60,000 nucleotides of DNA from Takakia lepidozioides (GCA_030704615.1 CM060733.1:59770001-59830000), one strand, 5' to 3'. Positions 11,505 to 24,534 are shown, numbered from the stretch's first letter. Translations and numbers: made by a program. The notes: generated by a model from the sequence alone, not told the origin.

Positions 11505-11937
11505 AGTCGCGTATGGCTCCTCTTTGTGAATAGTGGAATCTACTTTCATCTATAACAAACTTGAAAATTCATCTGTTTATTGTCATAAGTTGTTCAATAG
11601 TGGGATCAAAATAAATGACGAAGAAATTATTCAGGTCTTGTTTTCTGCACTAAGCACAACACACACATTCAACAAGACCAGCGTCCCGAATACGGAGACA
11701 GATCAAATTTCAGAAACCACGATAACAACAGCACTACACAGTATCGTCGCAGACCTGGAACGTACTTTAATTGTGGCATGCCGGGACACTGGTCCAAAGA
11801 ATGTTTCAAGCCCAGGCGACCTAGACAAGCACCTCGTCAACAGGCAAACGTGGTTCATAAGGAGGCCACCACAGGAGGGGAAGAAAAACTTGACGACTCA
11901 AGCGCAATGTTTTCCCTCACCACCTTGGGAGCCATGA
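11505..11937 (+). pseudogene. Retroelement gag fragment with decayed zinc knuckle
   Basis: The first part reads YGSSL*IVESTFIYNKLE, then SGIKINDEEIIQVLFSAL, resembling the end of a copia gag. In another frame (about 11740-11870) it reads TYFNCGMPGHWSKECFKPRR, a CCHC zinc knuckle in which the first cysteine is tyrosine (TAC). A stop and frame changes show decay. The YGSSL.IVESTFI.NKLE segment recurs at 49206-49290 on the minus strand. Confidence 0.6.
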
Positions 11938-11940
11938 AAG

Positions 11941-12898
11941 TGCCCGTTCTGGAATGTCGGAAAGTGCGACTCGGACAGAAATGCGGTGCCGCATTTCTGT
12001 TCCCGTTGTTCATAATTTATCTCCAGTTTTGTCTTCAACGTTCATAGCAGCTAGAGCTACCTAGAAAAGACACCAGCAAAGAAAAATGTAAACATAATTT
12101 TATCTATTAATATGAGACCATAAATTATTGGTCTCCACAAATAACCACACTTGTCATATTATAGATTTTCATATGCGACACTCATAACCATTTTTTATTG
12201 TTTTGGAATAAATACATGAATAATAAATATGCTATATAGTTCAAAAATAATCCATTCAAAAAATGAATGGAAAATTTATTTTGAAAGAGATTCTCATTGA
12301 AGCAGTTTGAACATAATGCAATAAATTAAAAAAAAATCAAACATACAATCACCAACAATGCACGAATAATTTATATCCATGCGAGTAGGATTACAAAACA
12401 AAATGGTTGAAAAACCAAAACAAAACACTTAAAATAGTTTAAAAAATAGTAAATGTGAAGTTTAGAAAAAAGAAGTTGTGAAATATTAATAAAAACTTGA
12501 ATACAAAGAACAAATGTGAGAGGATAAAACTGAAATGAACTTAATGTGGTGGAATTGAAATAATGAAGTTGTATGTGTTGGAACTAAAGCCAACTAAATA
12601 TAATGGAACTCAATGTCAAAACACTGAGGGGCCTGATTTGCGAGCTGTCACTCCCAGTTGCTTCCCTTTAAAAAAAAGGAAAAGGAAAAAACACTGAAAG
12701 GATTTGAGAAATGAAGGAAGAACCAGTCTTGCGGAAGCAAGAGTAAATTGTGGTGTCATTTCACCCCAAAAGGCTGCTGCCTTCCATTTGGAAGGGAAAA
12801 GTATTGTACCTAGGAAAGGTACATCACTTCGTCTTTCTTTTTGTCTTTCCTTAGGGAGGAGCCTATAAGTTCAATTTTATTTCCTTACCATGCAAAAA
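11941..12898. other. AT-rich intergenic DNA with a shared dispersed repeat
   Basis: No gene is recognised. About 75 bp at 12620-12698 (GGGGCCTGATTTGCGAGCTG...AACACTG) is matched, inverted, at 51922-51996. This points to a short dispersed element family. Confidence 0.5.
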
Positions 12899-12944
12899 TT
12901 TGGCCACCTCAAAGAGGCTTATAATAAAACTCCTAAAAAGAGAC

Positions 12945-13205
12945 AATATAGAGCTGTGGGCAGGTAGTAAGCCACTTGTGTATTGGCCTGTGGGTCTGCG
13001 GTTCAAACCCCTGTCATTTGTCTACCTGTGGGGCGCTGCCCATGTAATGCCTCCATGGCTCAGAAAGGGGGTTTACTTTCCCTCTAAAGGCCCAGTTGCT
13101 GGGGCTGGGGAAAAAGGATTTCCTCCTCATCTAATTTGATGAACAGGGCTCCGTCCCCTTTTTCTCAAAAAAAAAGAAGAAAAGAAAAGAGAAGAAAAGA
13201 AAAAG
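12945..13205 (+). mobile_element. tRNA-derived SINE with A-rich tail
   Basis: A weak A box (GGGCAGGTAGTAAGCC) and a good B box (GGTTCAAACCC at about 13000) are followed by a body ending AGGGCTCCGTCCCC TTTTT. The tail is A-rich and purine-rich (AAAAAAAAAGAAGAAAAG). This is the clearest SINE in the window. Confidence 0.7.
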
Positions 13206-13631
13206 CGTGTCAGGTATTGTGTCTGCTTTTATAATAGGCACCTATCCCTAGATGCCCTGGAGGGTCTGAGGGTCAGTCTCCGAGAACACCACTGGAAGTT
13301 ATGGGTCAGTTGCTAGAATTGTGAGAAGAGCATCGATGGATGCTGAGGTTTGGAGAATTGGGTTGTGTAGATCCTGCCACACTCATCTTGGAGGACGGTC
13401 TTACTTTGCAATTGAGCAGAAGGATGTGGGTTCCTTCCACTGTACTTGGTGATGGATCACGGAAGTGAGATCCTCAAGTTGGGGATGATGGCAGATCGAG
13501 GAGGTCGATCCAATTGGAGAAAGGAAAGCATTCCTGTAGATCATTGTTTCATTCAAGTCTATTGATGTTGCGGGGGCAATCTGAACAACACCCCTGCTGT
13601 GTTGTCTAAAGTTGGGTCAAAAGTAGCAAAG
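13206..13631 (+). promoter_or_regulatory. Upstream region and 5' UTR of the TRPC4AP-like gene
   Basis: Non-coding stretch before the first in-frame ATG at 13632. An in-frame stop at 13563 limits any N-terminal extension. No TATA box is obvious. Confidence 0.4.
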
Positions 13632-16600
13632 ATGGGTCCAGGTCCAAGGATCAATTTTGGGTACAGGGGAAGCAAGAGTGGATCAGGAGATGCTGGTGGG
13701 GGCGGCAGGCATACCGGGGATGATTGCGTGCTGAGTGTTATATTTAGGGCACAGATTTCAGGCAAGGCATGCAAGTCGTTGAGGCAGCTGCCGAGGGCTG
13801 TATATTGCCGCCTACAGAGCACATCACATAATATGGCACCCTTGTGCATGGATTTGGAGAGTGCTTTAGTAGCCAATCAGGTCGAGACATGTGGGCGACT
13901 GTTAAGCACGCTTTCACATAGCATCTGTGAGTTGAACAGCCCGCACCATCAGCTGAATCGCGAGGCATTCGTGCTCTTTGGAGGGGATACGCTTCTTCTT
14001 CGGTGTCTTTTCTGTCCCTTCCCAAGTGAGGCCAGTTCAAAGATCCTCTCAGTTCGAAAGGAGTGCCTCAACGTTTTACGGGAATTATGCTTCACAGTAC
14101 CCTACTTTCCAGAGTCTTTGACGGGTCATCGAGATTTTGCAATCAAATTGTTTGCTATGATGGCAAATCCCACTACATTTGATCATGGTAAGTTGTCACA
14201 TCACGGTGAAGTTTCAGTTGTTCTTAAAGTAGGCTGGAAAGTGATGATCTAGTTTTGCTGTAGGTTGCCCAAATCTTTTGACTTTCCTGGGGATTATGCT
14301 CTTGCACTTGGTCTCAAAACTAGAATCTGAGCTGCTGTCTGTTTTCTACTGCACAGCGGTGGGGCTTGCAGAAGAGGTCCTTGCAGCTAGGGAAGATACT
14401 TTGAAGGTGCAGGACATTCCAGACTTCATGAGCCTCGTCCACAATTTCTCGTCAAGGCAGCTGGCTGCATTCTGCCGTGTCCTTGCAATGGTTGTATTTG
14501 AACCCGAGGTAACTCTTTTTCCATTTGTAGTGAATCTCACTTCTGCAGCCTGATGCATACAATTGGCAATTGGCAATGGTTGTATGGCTCCCTCAGTTTT
14601 TGCATGTGGGAATGGGGCAGGAGCGAAGTGCAGAGAGTGGCACACAGCAGCAAAAGACAAGGCCTGAGGAGTTGGAATGGACAGTGGCAGACGTGAATCA
14701 CGATGCAATTCTGGTCATTCCTGACATTCTTGCGCGACTTGTGAAGCTGTTGATGTTTGACAGGGTACCTTACAATCGAGAGGTGGGTATTTGTTGGAGC
14801 CAATTCTAACACTTTCTTCATAAACCCTATTGCTGTCAGGCTGAAGTGGTGCTAGGTTAGTTCTGTATGATATAGAGCAAAAGGTTTAGTGAGTTGTAGT
14901 GATCAGGGTGGCATTTGGGTAGTTCATCTCTATGACCTTGTTCAACCATATGCTTCCATTTCATGCAACATATGCTGCTCCTTGTTCCAGCCTCAACCAG
15001 TGCCAGTATACGTTTGGTTGCTTATGGTTCAACCACATTGTGAAAGGACATAAGCGTTGTGGCTGTGACCTTCAAATACGTTTGTGTTGGTGGCAGGCAC
15101 TTCTGTCATCAGAGGTTGCTGACTTTGCTGCAAGCATGTCAGTCGAGGGTGGTGCGGTAGAGGGCATCTTGAATCCTGCAAGTGAAAGTCGAAGCCAAGC
15201 TGTAGATGACAGTACCATCACTACACATGCGGAAACTAGGGAGGTGATGGCCTTGGCCTCACAGTCTCTACAGAGTGGTGCAGGTGTGAGTCTGATGGAT
15301 GATGCGATTCTGGATTGGAACATCACGTTTGTAGATCGCATGGGGCTTTCTACCAGTATCATAACTTACGCCGCAGTAAGCTTTCATCTTCCTTTTAATG
15401 GACTCTTTCGTATGTCCTCTGATTTCATGAAGTGCAATATGTTGTCTCACCTCTTGGTGTAAAGAAAGGAAAGGGGACTTCGGTTAAGGTAGTTTGGGAT
15501 CCAAAGTTCCGATTACTTGCCAGCATAACATGAAAGCAAGCTCCTAGTTTGGGAGGAACTGGTGATTAAAACTCAATGCAGTCCCCCTCGCACATTTCGG
15601 TCAGCAGTTTTGTGCAGGAAGAATAAAGAAGAGTGGGTGAAAGAAATAAGAGGACAAAAAGTAGGAAATGGACTTTGATGCATCATCGTAAAGTGCGTGA
15701 GGCACGGGAGCGGGCTATAAAGAGAGTGCATGCGGGAGACGGAATAGAAGAGGTAGAATGGGAGATTATCCCGAGGAGAGAAATACAAGAGGAGATAAAG
15801 CAGGAAAAAGAGGAAAGAGATGAAGGGGAGGAAGTTCAAGAAATGGTTCGAAGAAAGTTTAGATGATGGGACATTACTTAGCTTACGACTATGAACAGAC
15901 GATTTTGCTAACTCAAAACAATTGCATTGAATATATGAATTCATGGCCCATTGCTAATATTTTGTATAGCATATGATACTCAAATCAAATCCACAAATGT
16001 TTGAATATATAATGCAATATATTTATATCTTATATGGTTGTACCTTTTGAACACTTTCTATGATCCTTGAAAACAAGGACATGCTTGCCCCTCCACAATG
16101 CAAGTTGAAAATTGGTGGGGAAGGGACTTGGTCAGAACAATGGGGAAAGTTCTGGGTTCTTGCTTGAGCAATCTGAGAAAAGTTTTCTTGTTTGACACTC
16201 TTTGGCTTTCAAATGTTCCTGTTCTGCAAAAGTTGATCATGACAGTGCGCTGACAAAGTTGCCTGGTCTGGGGAGGTTGCAGCATCACGTGGAGGTTCTC
16301 TTTGTCCTTTGTGCCTTGTGTGGAGGGAAGAAGAGGGAGCAGGTTTGCGTTTATGCCCTTGACTTTCTGACTTGTGTGCTTAGTTGATGTGCACCAATTG
16401 CATCACCTTCATTGTCATTTCCTGGGTTGAGTGACCTAGGTGAGGTTGGTGGGTACAGGTTCAAAATGCTCTGGCAGAACTGGGGTTGGTGGATGTCCTG
16501 ACACACATGTTTGACAAGCTGGACTGGAAGGCAACACACCCACGCTCAAACTTGCGGGGTATTCATGGCTTAGGCTGTGCCTGCAATCCTAAGTCGGTAA

Positions 16601-18899
16601 GTGCTTTGTCAAAAGGCCCTGGTGGGTGGAAAGCTAGGAAGTCGGCAATCGCATCTGTGCTTAAGTTGTCGGTGTGCTGTTATGTGCAGGCCCTTAAGAT
16701 TCAGTATCTGAGGTTGATCCACAACTTTTGTGATCGTGATAGTTGCAATCGTGCTAATAAGCAGCTGCTGTTACTTCCAACTGCATTCAAGGTACTTGCC
16801 ATTATTTTATTCAGATGCTGTGGGTGGTTTACATGTTGTGGGTTTTTCTGTCTGTTTACGACTGCATCTACTAGGTTGCTAGGATGTCCAAGATGTTGAA
16901 AAATCCCTGTACTTTTGTGTATATGCACCTTCAGATTTGCTCTTAAACTACCTAGTGTGGATGCAGGAGAGTAACTGGTCGGTCCATTCGAATGTCGAGC
17001 CCAAGGACACAGATGGCCTGATGGTCAAGATTCTCAAAATCCTAGTTAACGAGCCAGCAGACTCTCTTTATCGGTACATTTTGTCCTCTGATTTTGTGTT
17101 TTGTGTGTAGAACTAGTAAATTATGGTCTCTCCTCTTGCATGTTCGTTGTTGGGTTCCCACGACTTGACATTTACATGGCATGGCATGGACATTGACAGG
17201 TTCTGGCTGGCCTCATGTGTTGAAGCATTCTTGAGAGGGGCCGACGCCAAGGATCAGGTATTAGACCCCATCCTGCACTCTGAGCTGTTGTTGTTGTGGT
17301 TGTTCATTTCACACTTTGTCAGTTGTCCAGAAACCAAAAGCTGAGTCTTGAAGCATGCAGGAATTTGTGGCATCGACAGGGCTGATGGAGCATCTTATAA
17401 CTGAAATTTTGAAAGGCGGTTTCCGTTGTGCTACCTCTTTGCAGGTCTGTGGCGATATCCCTGAGAGCACCCTTGTTTCTGTCTCCTCTTTTGCCAGCTT
17501 GTGTGCAAAATGTGCACTCTTTGATTACAGTGGTTGTTCTGGAACCCTTTTTTACTGAGATCTTGTAAACCACTTGAACTTCGTGGGTATCTGTGCTTGG
17601 TTTTGCTGTTGTGTTCAGATCAACTTTGATCTTCTTGGGGAGCTTATCAAATTCAACCAAGTGTTGTTCCAGCAGCTCAACAGATTGCTGGCAGGGGATA
17701 AGTTTGATCAATTTGTGGAGGTTGGTACCACATAGATTGACACGTGACTTGTTGCTCGCACTACAAGTGCCCAATCCTGTCCTGTTGAACCTCCTCCATT
17801 TGTTTGCATTGCAATGTTTCAGGACTTTCAGGGAGGTGCTTATGCATCTTGTTAATTGCCTGTACTGTCTCAAGGGTAGGCTTGCTGGGAACTTTCATCG
17901 TAGTCAGTGAAGACACAGTGCTTGTGGGGGGCTCTTGTGTTCCTAGAATGTTTGACATGGCTGTTGTTGTGCATGACATGAATCCCCGCAGGTCCTTGTA
18001 ACAAACCTGGTGGACTCGAATGTCTTCGTTCGATCTGTTGTACTCTCTCTGGATTACTTCAGGAGATGCCAGCAGATGGATACTACAAGGCTGGGGTTGA
18101 CTGCTGTGTGCTCTACTGCAAGGCGTACAATCATGGGCAATGAGGGCTACAGGGTTGGTACCATGCCAGCCATCTATCATGGGGAAGAGGATGATTGTTG
18201 CAAGGTTACAGCGTTTGTATCACACAATACGCTGCGGCTGCTGCGGGACCTCATGTGTGCTGTGCGGCTCAGCGACATAAATCAGGTATTCAGTCAACCA
18301 GTTGAGGATGCAGATCATGGGCTGAAACCTTCACATTTGCTGAAGGCATCTTGGTCTTCTGTTTTATGTTTGCCTCTGCATGTCAGAGGTCAGTGTGTGA
18401 TAGTCTGGAAGTCTATTCAACAGAGGATACTACTAACTTACTCTGGAATTGGATGTACTGTGTTCACAATTCCTTTTATCGAGTGTACTGTACATCATCA
18501 TTTTGCTTCTTGGTTGCATCATTTCACTGATGATGGATTCATTTGGAGTGGCAGGACAACATATGTGTACTGAACACAGCACTCATATTTTTCATTTTTG
18601 CGGAGCGAAATGGAGACTTGCAGTTATACATGCAGTCGTTGAGGGCAGCAGACGTGAGAGTCTTGCGTACATTCCGAGCGTTACTGGAGTTTTGGCGCAG
18701 TTACTATCTGCGCAAGCGGGGGCGTGAATGTGTCTCACTTCAGTATAGCACACAGCTGCCCTTCTCAGACTGGCTTGGCATTGTGGACTTGCTCTGCTCT
18801 CACCCTGATTCGCCCACGTCTCTCCTTCACGTGCCTGCAGCAGGTGCCCAATGTGTGGCTCTCGCAGCATCTAGTGAACCGCCTCCAAGAAGATGCTAG
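13632..18899 (+). CDS. TRPC4AP-like protein (short transient receptor potential channel 4-associated protein homologue)
   Basis: Thirteen exons: 13632-14187, 14357-14508, 14597-14782, 15097-15375, 16283-16342, 16459-16596, 16690-16791, 16967-17073, 17200-17257, 17361-17444, 17619-17720, 17992-18285, 18555-18899. All junctions are GT/AG and keep phase, giving about 820 residues; human TRPC4AP is about 800. Matching blocks in family order include DIPDFMSLVHNFSSRQLAAF, HHVEVLFVLCALCGGKKREQ, LGLVDVLTHMFDKLDWKA, ALKIQYLRLIHNFCDRD, RFWLASCVEAFLRGA, FDLLGELIKFNQVLFQQLN, LVDSNVFVRSVVLSLDYF and LEFWRSYYLRKR. In animals TRPC4AP is a substrate adaptor of DDB1-CUL4 ubiquitin ligases; a similar role here is inference. 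The start of exon 5 is the least certain junction. Large introns (for example 15376-16282) carry no recognised gene. Confidence 0.88.
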
Positions 18900-20400
18900 A
18901 CGACTTTTCCATCAATTGTGTATAGCTCCATTTTACTTACATGTCTAAATAGATGTGACCCCCAGTTGTGCGTGTATACTACTTTCATTAACCATAGATC
19001 AGAATCCAATAAGCACGACAGCTGACATGTTCAGTAGGCTTTAGCTCTTGCAAACTTGATGAGCCAGTACAAAGCAGGACAGTTCGTTGGTTTCAAATAG
19101 CTATATTCCACAGCACAATTTTACTAAATGTTACTCAGATTCAAGGTTCCAAAGGAGTGTGTCAAGATGAAAGATTGTTGTGGTGACTTTGTGGACAAAG
19201 AATACTATTGATTGCCTTGCATGGCAAAACTCTCTTTCAGGTATCCGTATATGCGCATCAACATATGCTTTTGCAACCCTAGCTGCCATTTGCATTGTTT
19301 GAAGGATTTATGCCTTGGGGCCTAATTGGTTTCATGCAGAGGCAAATTTGTCAAATTTGATCATATGGCAGCTAAATGGGAGGAGCACATGGAGTGCTCT
19401 TCATCCTAAAACCCTGGACAATTTGAGTGACTACCGTTCCTCTTATGTTAACAGATGTATCAATTTGAATGGTGTGATTGACAGATTCCTGACTCATTCA
19501 GCAAAGAGGTTGGCATAGATATACATTCAGCCCCTCCTAATTCACTTTGTCACTCGGATTCTTACAATCCTCCATGGGTGCGGCCACCCGCAACCTGTTG
19601 ATATAGATTCTCCTCCTTGCTAGGGGACCTGCTGGAGTGTTGGTAGACATTGCTCTTTGGTATTCTGCAAAAATACATCTACTTTGGAGGGAGAGTCCCC
19701 TTATTTTTACTGTATCTGGGGCTAAACCTTGGGGTAAAGAGAATATCTTTCCACTGTCGGTGAGCACATTCTGTCGTTTCGGAATATTGGCACGTTGTTT
19801 TTGGAATCTTGGCCAAGGGTGGGAATCTGTTTGAGTATAGTTCTGTTGGTATTCCGTAGTGTTTCTCTTTGCTGGTTGTAGCGTGCTCATCGTCACCGTT
19901 ACTCTGGACGTGACTTTTGTGTTGTTTCCGTTGAGGGAAGATTGATGGTGAGGCCTTGGCGAGAGATCCACTTGCAACGATATGTTCGTTGCTTACAAGT
20001 GATCTACGAACAACGAAGGTGACATAACGAAGGACCAACGAGTACTTTATGTACAAATCCTTCAAGTTCCAGCGCTCACAGACTCAACTAGAACTATCAC
20101 ACAATCCTAGAAGTTGCACATGGTACTGGAGTACATCCAGTCCTCCCAACCGCCACACCATGCATCTGTTTCTGTGTCATTACTCTTCCCTGCTCGTAGA
20201 TACTTTCTCGATGGCCGTCCTGTCTGCCAGTCTCTTTACACAGCCAACGTCTACAAGTGCGCAACAAGGAAATCACTCACAGGTGCAGCAAGACGACTGG
20301 ACTGAGTGCGGGAGGCAATAATGGGCACTTGGGCGTTCGTAAAGACCAGGCCAAGATTTTTCAGTTAGAGAGGATGGCGCCTTACATGGAGAGATTTTCA
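18900..20400. other. Intergenic, no recognised gene
   Basis: 3' flank of the TRPC4AP-like gene, then unassigned DNA. Short open frames lack family resemblance or splice context. Confidence 0.5.
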
Positions 20401-20830
20401 CGCCAGGTGAGCATGGAACCTTACGCCGCGTAAGGTTCCTCCTCTCCTCCAGAGGAAGGCACCTTAAGTCGCGTAAGGTTCCTGTTCTTGTGAACCGTCC
20501 GATTTAGTTGATCCCAGCCGTCGATGGTAAGGAAATCCTTGGCTGTTTCTTTATGCCGAGGGAACTCGGGGCCCGCCACGAGGCGGTAGCCCTTTATTTC
20601 AGGAAGGCCCCCGTACCCTATACATAGGATCTGAGTACTCGCGGGTACCTTGTAATACAAGTTTCCGACAACGCGGTATCCTTTTTCTGATCTTACAGCT
20701 GCCCAGTGATGATCGATCCGGATGCGATTGATACACTTGATTGGACGACATTGCTAGCGCATTTCCGGTCCCTTGCCTGCATAGCTATTTTTAACAGTGA
20801 CCCTTTCTAGTATGATTACCTGGAATAGAA
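20401..20830 (+). mobile_element. Possible LTR-like segment (low confidence)
   Basis: The segment begins with the palindrome GGAACCTTACG-CCG-CGTAAGGTTCC (20416-20440) and repeats GCGTAAGGTTCCTG at about 20473. It has a TATA-like CCTATACATAGG near 20618. Directly downstream is a short open frame (from 20708, MIDPDAIDTLDWTTLLAHFR) that could start a gag. No second copy or target duplication was found, so this is only a suggestion. Confidence 0.25.
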
Positions 20831-21930
20831 TGACAGCAGGATCTGCAAAGCTTGGGTGTGGCAGGGAGGCTTTCAAGACCTTACGTTAGTATCACCTTTG
20901 TATGCGGTCTATCTGCATGTAGCCATGGGGGCCTCGTGGACGAAGGTAGACACTAGATTGATGGAGGAGCAGGTTGGTGTTTTGCGCCGGTGAAGGGCAG
21001 CTGATGAAGGGCATTTAGTCGTTTCCGAAGTAGTAAATTGAGGCTGCCGCCCTCGTTCACGCATTCTTTAACGTTAAATGCATCTTCATCCGCTGCCCTT
21101 CCCAATGCGTGGTCCTCACAAAATGGAAGATGAGTTGCAGGTGTTTGCACACCGTGGGCTCCCCGCATCAACAGCAGCAACCAGCACAAATCTGGGAAGC
21201 TCCTCGAAGTCCGGGACATCATTATGCACTCTGCTTGCAGCTTCCTTGATCTCCTCAAATCACTGCACAGGCCCTCTAGTCAGTTTGTCTGTAAAAGTAG
21301 GGAGGCCCACCCTACACTAAGCTCTTCGACCTCTTTCACTCCCTGCAGGTCTGCATCCAAAAACATGCAATTGTGAGAATTATGTAGACATGGACATAGG
21401 GAGAGTAGTGATGTCCACGGAACCTCACTGTCTTTGATCTCCGTTTTCCTGAGGAGCAAGAAACCAAATGAGGATATGTTTGTCAAGGATGACAAGTGGC
21501 CACGGAGCCAGCCCTTCCCTGGCCAGGCTGCCAGAGGTCATTTGGCATGGTAGGGTTGGACTATTGCATGGGAAGTCTTCTAGACAAAGATACTCCTTCA
21601 ACTATCAAAGGAGCAGCTATCAAGATCAAGAGTCAAGGGAAGACATCTCCAACTCAAGCTAAGGAGATAGAAAGCCAAATTCCTTACCAACAGTTATAAA
21701 TTCACCGACAAGCACACAAAAGGGATCCATGATTCTGGTGTGGAAATATACGTCTTGCATTAGATTAGTACCTCCCACCTTGTCCACTGACTCCACTAAC
21801 CTTGGCCTACACATGAGAGGACAACATATAATGAGATGAAGGGTATAAGGACCACAAACACGGCCATAGGCCTTTAACCCAATCAACACATGTACAGAGC
21901 AATGGAAAAAGTAAAAAAAAACATAGCCAG
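20831..21930. other. Intergenic, no recognised gene
   Basis: Mixed-composition DNA. Open frames on both strands (for example 20953-21258 minus and 21468-21662 plus) match nothing I know. Confidence 0.5.
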
Positions 21931-21932
21931 GT

Positions 21933-22313
21933 CGCTGGTTGGCAACAGGGTGCACACCCTCGTGGTAGATGACAAATTGCATCCACAAATTGAGGAAATT
22001 CATGCTGATCTGACAAGAGTGTCTCAGTTGATGAAGGAGGCAGTGTGCGTTCCTCACCCAGGCTTGTCATTGCATGATGTGGACGAGGAATTTCAGTTTG
22101 CCACCACAGTGAGATGCTGGCCATTGCTTTTGGGCTGATCAGCACGGCCCCTGGGAAGCCTCTCCATGTTATTCAGAACCTTCCTGTGTGTGTGGTGACT
22201 GCCACATGACCACCAAGTTCATCTCAAAGATTGTTGGGCGAGCAATCGTTGTACGGGATGCAAACTGTTTTCACCAATTTCAAGATGAGGTTTGTTCTTG
22301 TGGTGAAAGCGAG
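21933..22313 (+). pseudogene. DYW-type PPR protein C-terminal (E+/DYW deaminase) relic
   Basis: Frame-corrected reading gives GNRVHTLVVDDKLHPQIEEI, LHDVDEE, then in the next frame [20 protein letters not shown] and [11 protein letters not shown] further frame gives [38 protein letters not shown]. The catalytic HxE (HSE) and zinc-binding CxxCH (CGDCH) motifs are present. DYW domains are cytidine deaminases that edit organelle RNA. Two frameshifts (near 22100 and in a GT run near 22187-22196) break it. The closing DYW triplet is replaced by ES, so it looks dead. No PPR repeats were seen upstream. Confidence 0.8.
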
Positions 22314-23263
22314 AGTGTCTTTGCATCATATCTCAAAACTATGCAGCTGCTTGGTTCATTCACCATTCCTGAGACTGTTTGCCATGTTGAGTGCATTTCC
22401 TCTGAGGCGTATCGACTTTTCCAAGAGTTGATTGTGGGTTGTACCCACCAGTCCAGGTTGAAACTCGTTGCAAAATTGAGGTATGCTCCTGCATAACCAA
22501 CAGGATTCACTGTTAATGTACAGGGTGGTCCAGATCATTTAAGAAGCTTTGGGCAGTATTTAGGAGGTTGTGTTGTTGAGGATGTGTTATGAACAGCTGC
22601 CTTGGCAGATACCTGATGTTTGATAAGGATAGCCGCCCTGCCAACAGAGGTATTCTAAACCACCTACCTTGGATTTGTTTTCAGATACAAGAGGAATGCT
22701 CTATAGTGTGGGTTTCATGATCTGATTGTCTATCAGCATCTTTGTACAAATTTTCAGATTGAGGGGTGCACAGTAGCATTTGAGCTAGAGCCCTTTGCCC
22801 CAACGAAGCTCTTCACTGAATTGACTCGAGAAAATGAGCTATATACGAATGGGGATCTGATACCTGGACTTTCTGACTTCATCAAGTAAGCTTTCTTGTT
22901 CTTTTGAAATGTGTATCACTGATGAAGTGGGCCATTGCTGTACATAGGAATCGTCTTTGGTGAACCCGAGAGCTGGATATGTTTTCAAGCCTGCTTCTTT
23001 GTTCATTTAATCTGAGTGTGGTCTCAGTGTGGTACTCCTTGTGAAGGCCTTTGATCTTAATAATGGGGGTTGTAATCCAAGGTAGGAAATTTTGGAAGGG
23101 GAAGGGTACCTTCTCAATCTATGACAAATCATCCTCAGAGCGAGTGGGGTGTTGGACATGTCTGTGCTGTTGACCTATGGTGACAATAATTGAGTAACTC
23201 TCTGATTAAGTCGCGCAGCTAATCTTGAATGTTGCAGTTGCTGCTTTTGCTCCCTCAACTTAT
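22314..23263 (+). CDS. Exon-like segments of an unrecognised gene
   Basis: Three open segments look like exons. The first, 22314 to about 22482, ends in AAATTGAG/GTATGC and encodes [18 protein letters not shown] and [18 protein letters not shown]. The second, about 22758-22887, lies between TTTTCAG and GTAAGC and encodes [19 protein letters not shown] and [12 protein letters not shown]. The third, about 23238-23276, encodes [13 protein letters not shown] before GTATCT. The phases of the junctions do not agree, so this is not a full model. It may be a decayed gene or several cryptic pieces. I do not recognise the protein. Confidence 0.3.
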
Positions 23264-23276
23264 GCCAAAAGCAGAG

Positions 23277-24534
23277 GTATCTCCTTTACTAACACTCTGC
23301 AGAGAACCTTCACAACGCTACTAATAGTGGAGCGACCTCCCTTGATAATGCCAAGTGTTTGGGAGTTTTAAGGAGGGAAGGCCCAGCTCCAAAGGCCTTG
23401 TGCAACTGGGGACAACCAATTACTGTGGCAGGCATGCAGGGCCAGGCCTTCCCTGAGGCCCCAGGTTCCAAATTTTGGAGAAGGCAGCAGATGCCCTTTC
23501 CAGCAGTTCGGGCTAGCCATGGAGATGTAGATTGTTTTTCGCTGTAGATTGTTTACATGTGGACCGCCACAACAGCACAAGAGAGAAATCATCGTACAAA
23601 GAATCTTGAAACAGACATCACTGGAGAGTCAATAGTCTATGTACCAGCATGGAGCGACCGTAAATTGAAAAACTTCAGCTTGACACCCTCATACCTTTCG
23701 ATACAGCAGCTGATCTAGTCCATCTTATAGAACGGCCGAGGCGAATGTATACAGTGAAACGCAGCTAGAGAAATTGACTAACATCTTTGACAGCATGTCA
23801 GCAGTGGGAGAGCAGTAATTGTACCCGCAATGATAATGCATGTACGAGCAGTGGTCAGGATTGACAGTCCTTGGAGATCAGTCCATAGACACATACAACA
23901 GGCGAGCAAGTACCCTCTATTTCATTCTATGTCCACAGAACTGGTTTCTTCTGGACATTCCCTTCAAGATCTTCCAGAATAGTGTCAGAAATAATGAACA
24001 TCACGAGGCTCCTCTGGTAATTCAAAGTTAGCGTCCTTGCCTGCTTCATTAGATTGGTTTCAAAAACTTTCTAGACATGTATAAAGGAACCCTGCACCTT
24101 CGAACTGGTCTTCATGAAAGCATATGAAATTGCAGCAGGGCTTACTTCATCCACTTGTTGCAGTCCTCACGGTGCCCACCATCTTCACCAGCAACGCTCG
24201 AGACCACTCTTGTCAACTCACAAAGTTCTTTAACAAGCTTTGTGTCACATTAGCAGTGAAATCTCTTCAAAGCTAACTATTGAGAAAGTTATTCGATCAA
24301 TTCAAGTAGAAGAGCCCTCCAAATTGTTGACCACGTACACCACCAGTTTGACATATTGTCCACCAGAACAAAGATTTCCACATTTCCTATCCTTTTCTTA
24401 CTAATCTATTACAAAGTGTATGTTGGTAGATATAACTACCAAGAAAGAATGATCCCCTTGGTGTAAAGAATGGGGTGGTTAAACCCACACAATGGCTCTC
24501 TCACTGATAAATGGCTAAGACTAACTGCAGTATA
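23277..24534. other. Intergenic and 3' flank of the MAR1-like gene
   Basis: No gene is recognised. The segment next to 24534 is expected to include the 3' UTR of the minus-strand transporter gene. Confidence 0.4.

Noticed and set aside
15633-15866. Highly charged plus ORF (RERAIKRVHAGDGIEEVEWE...)
   Set aside because: It sits in an intron of the TRPC4AP-like gene, is purine-rich low complexity and has no recognised domain.
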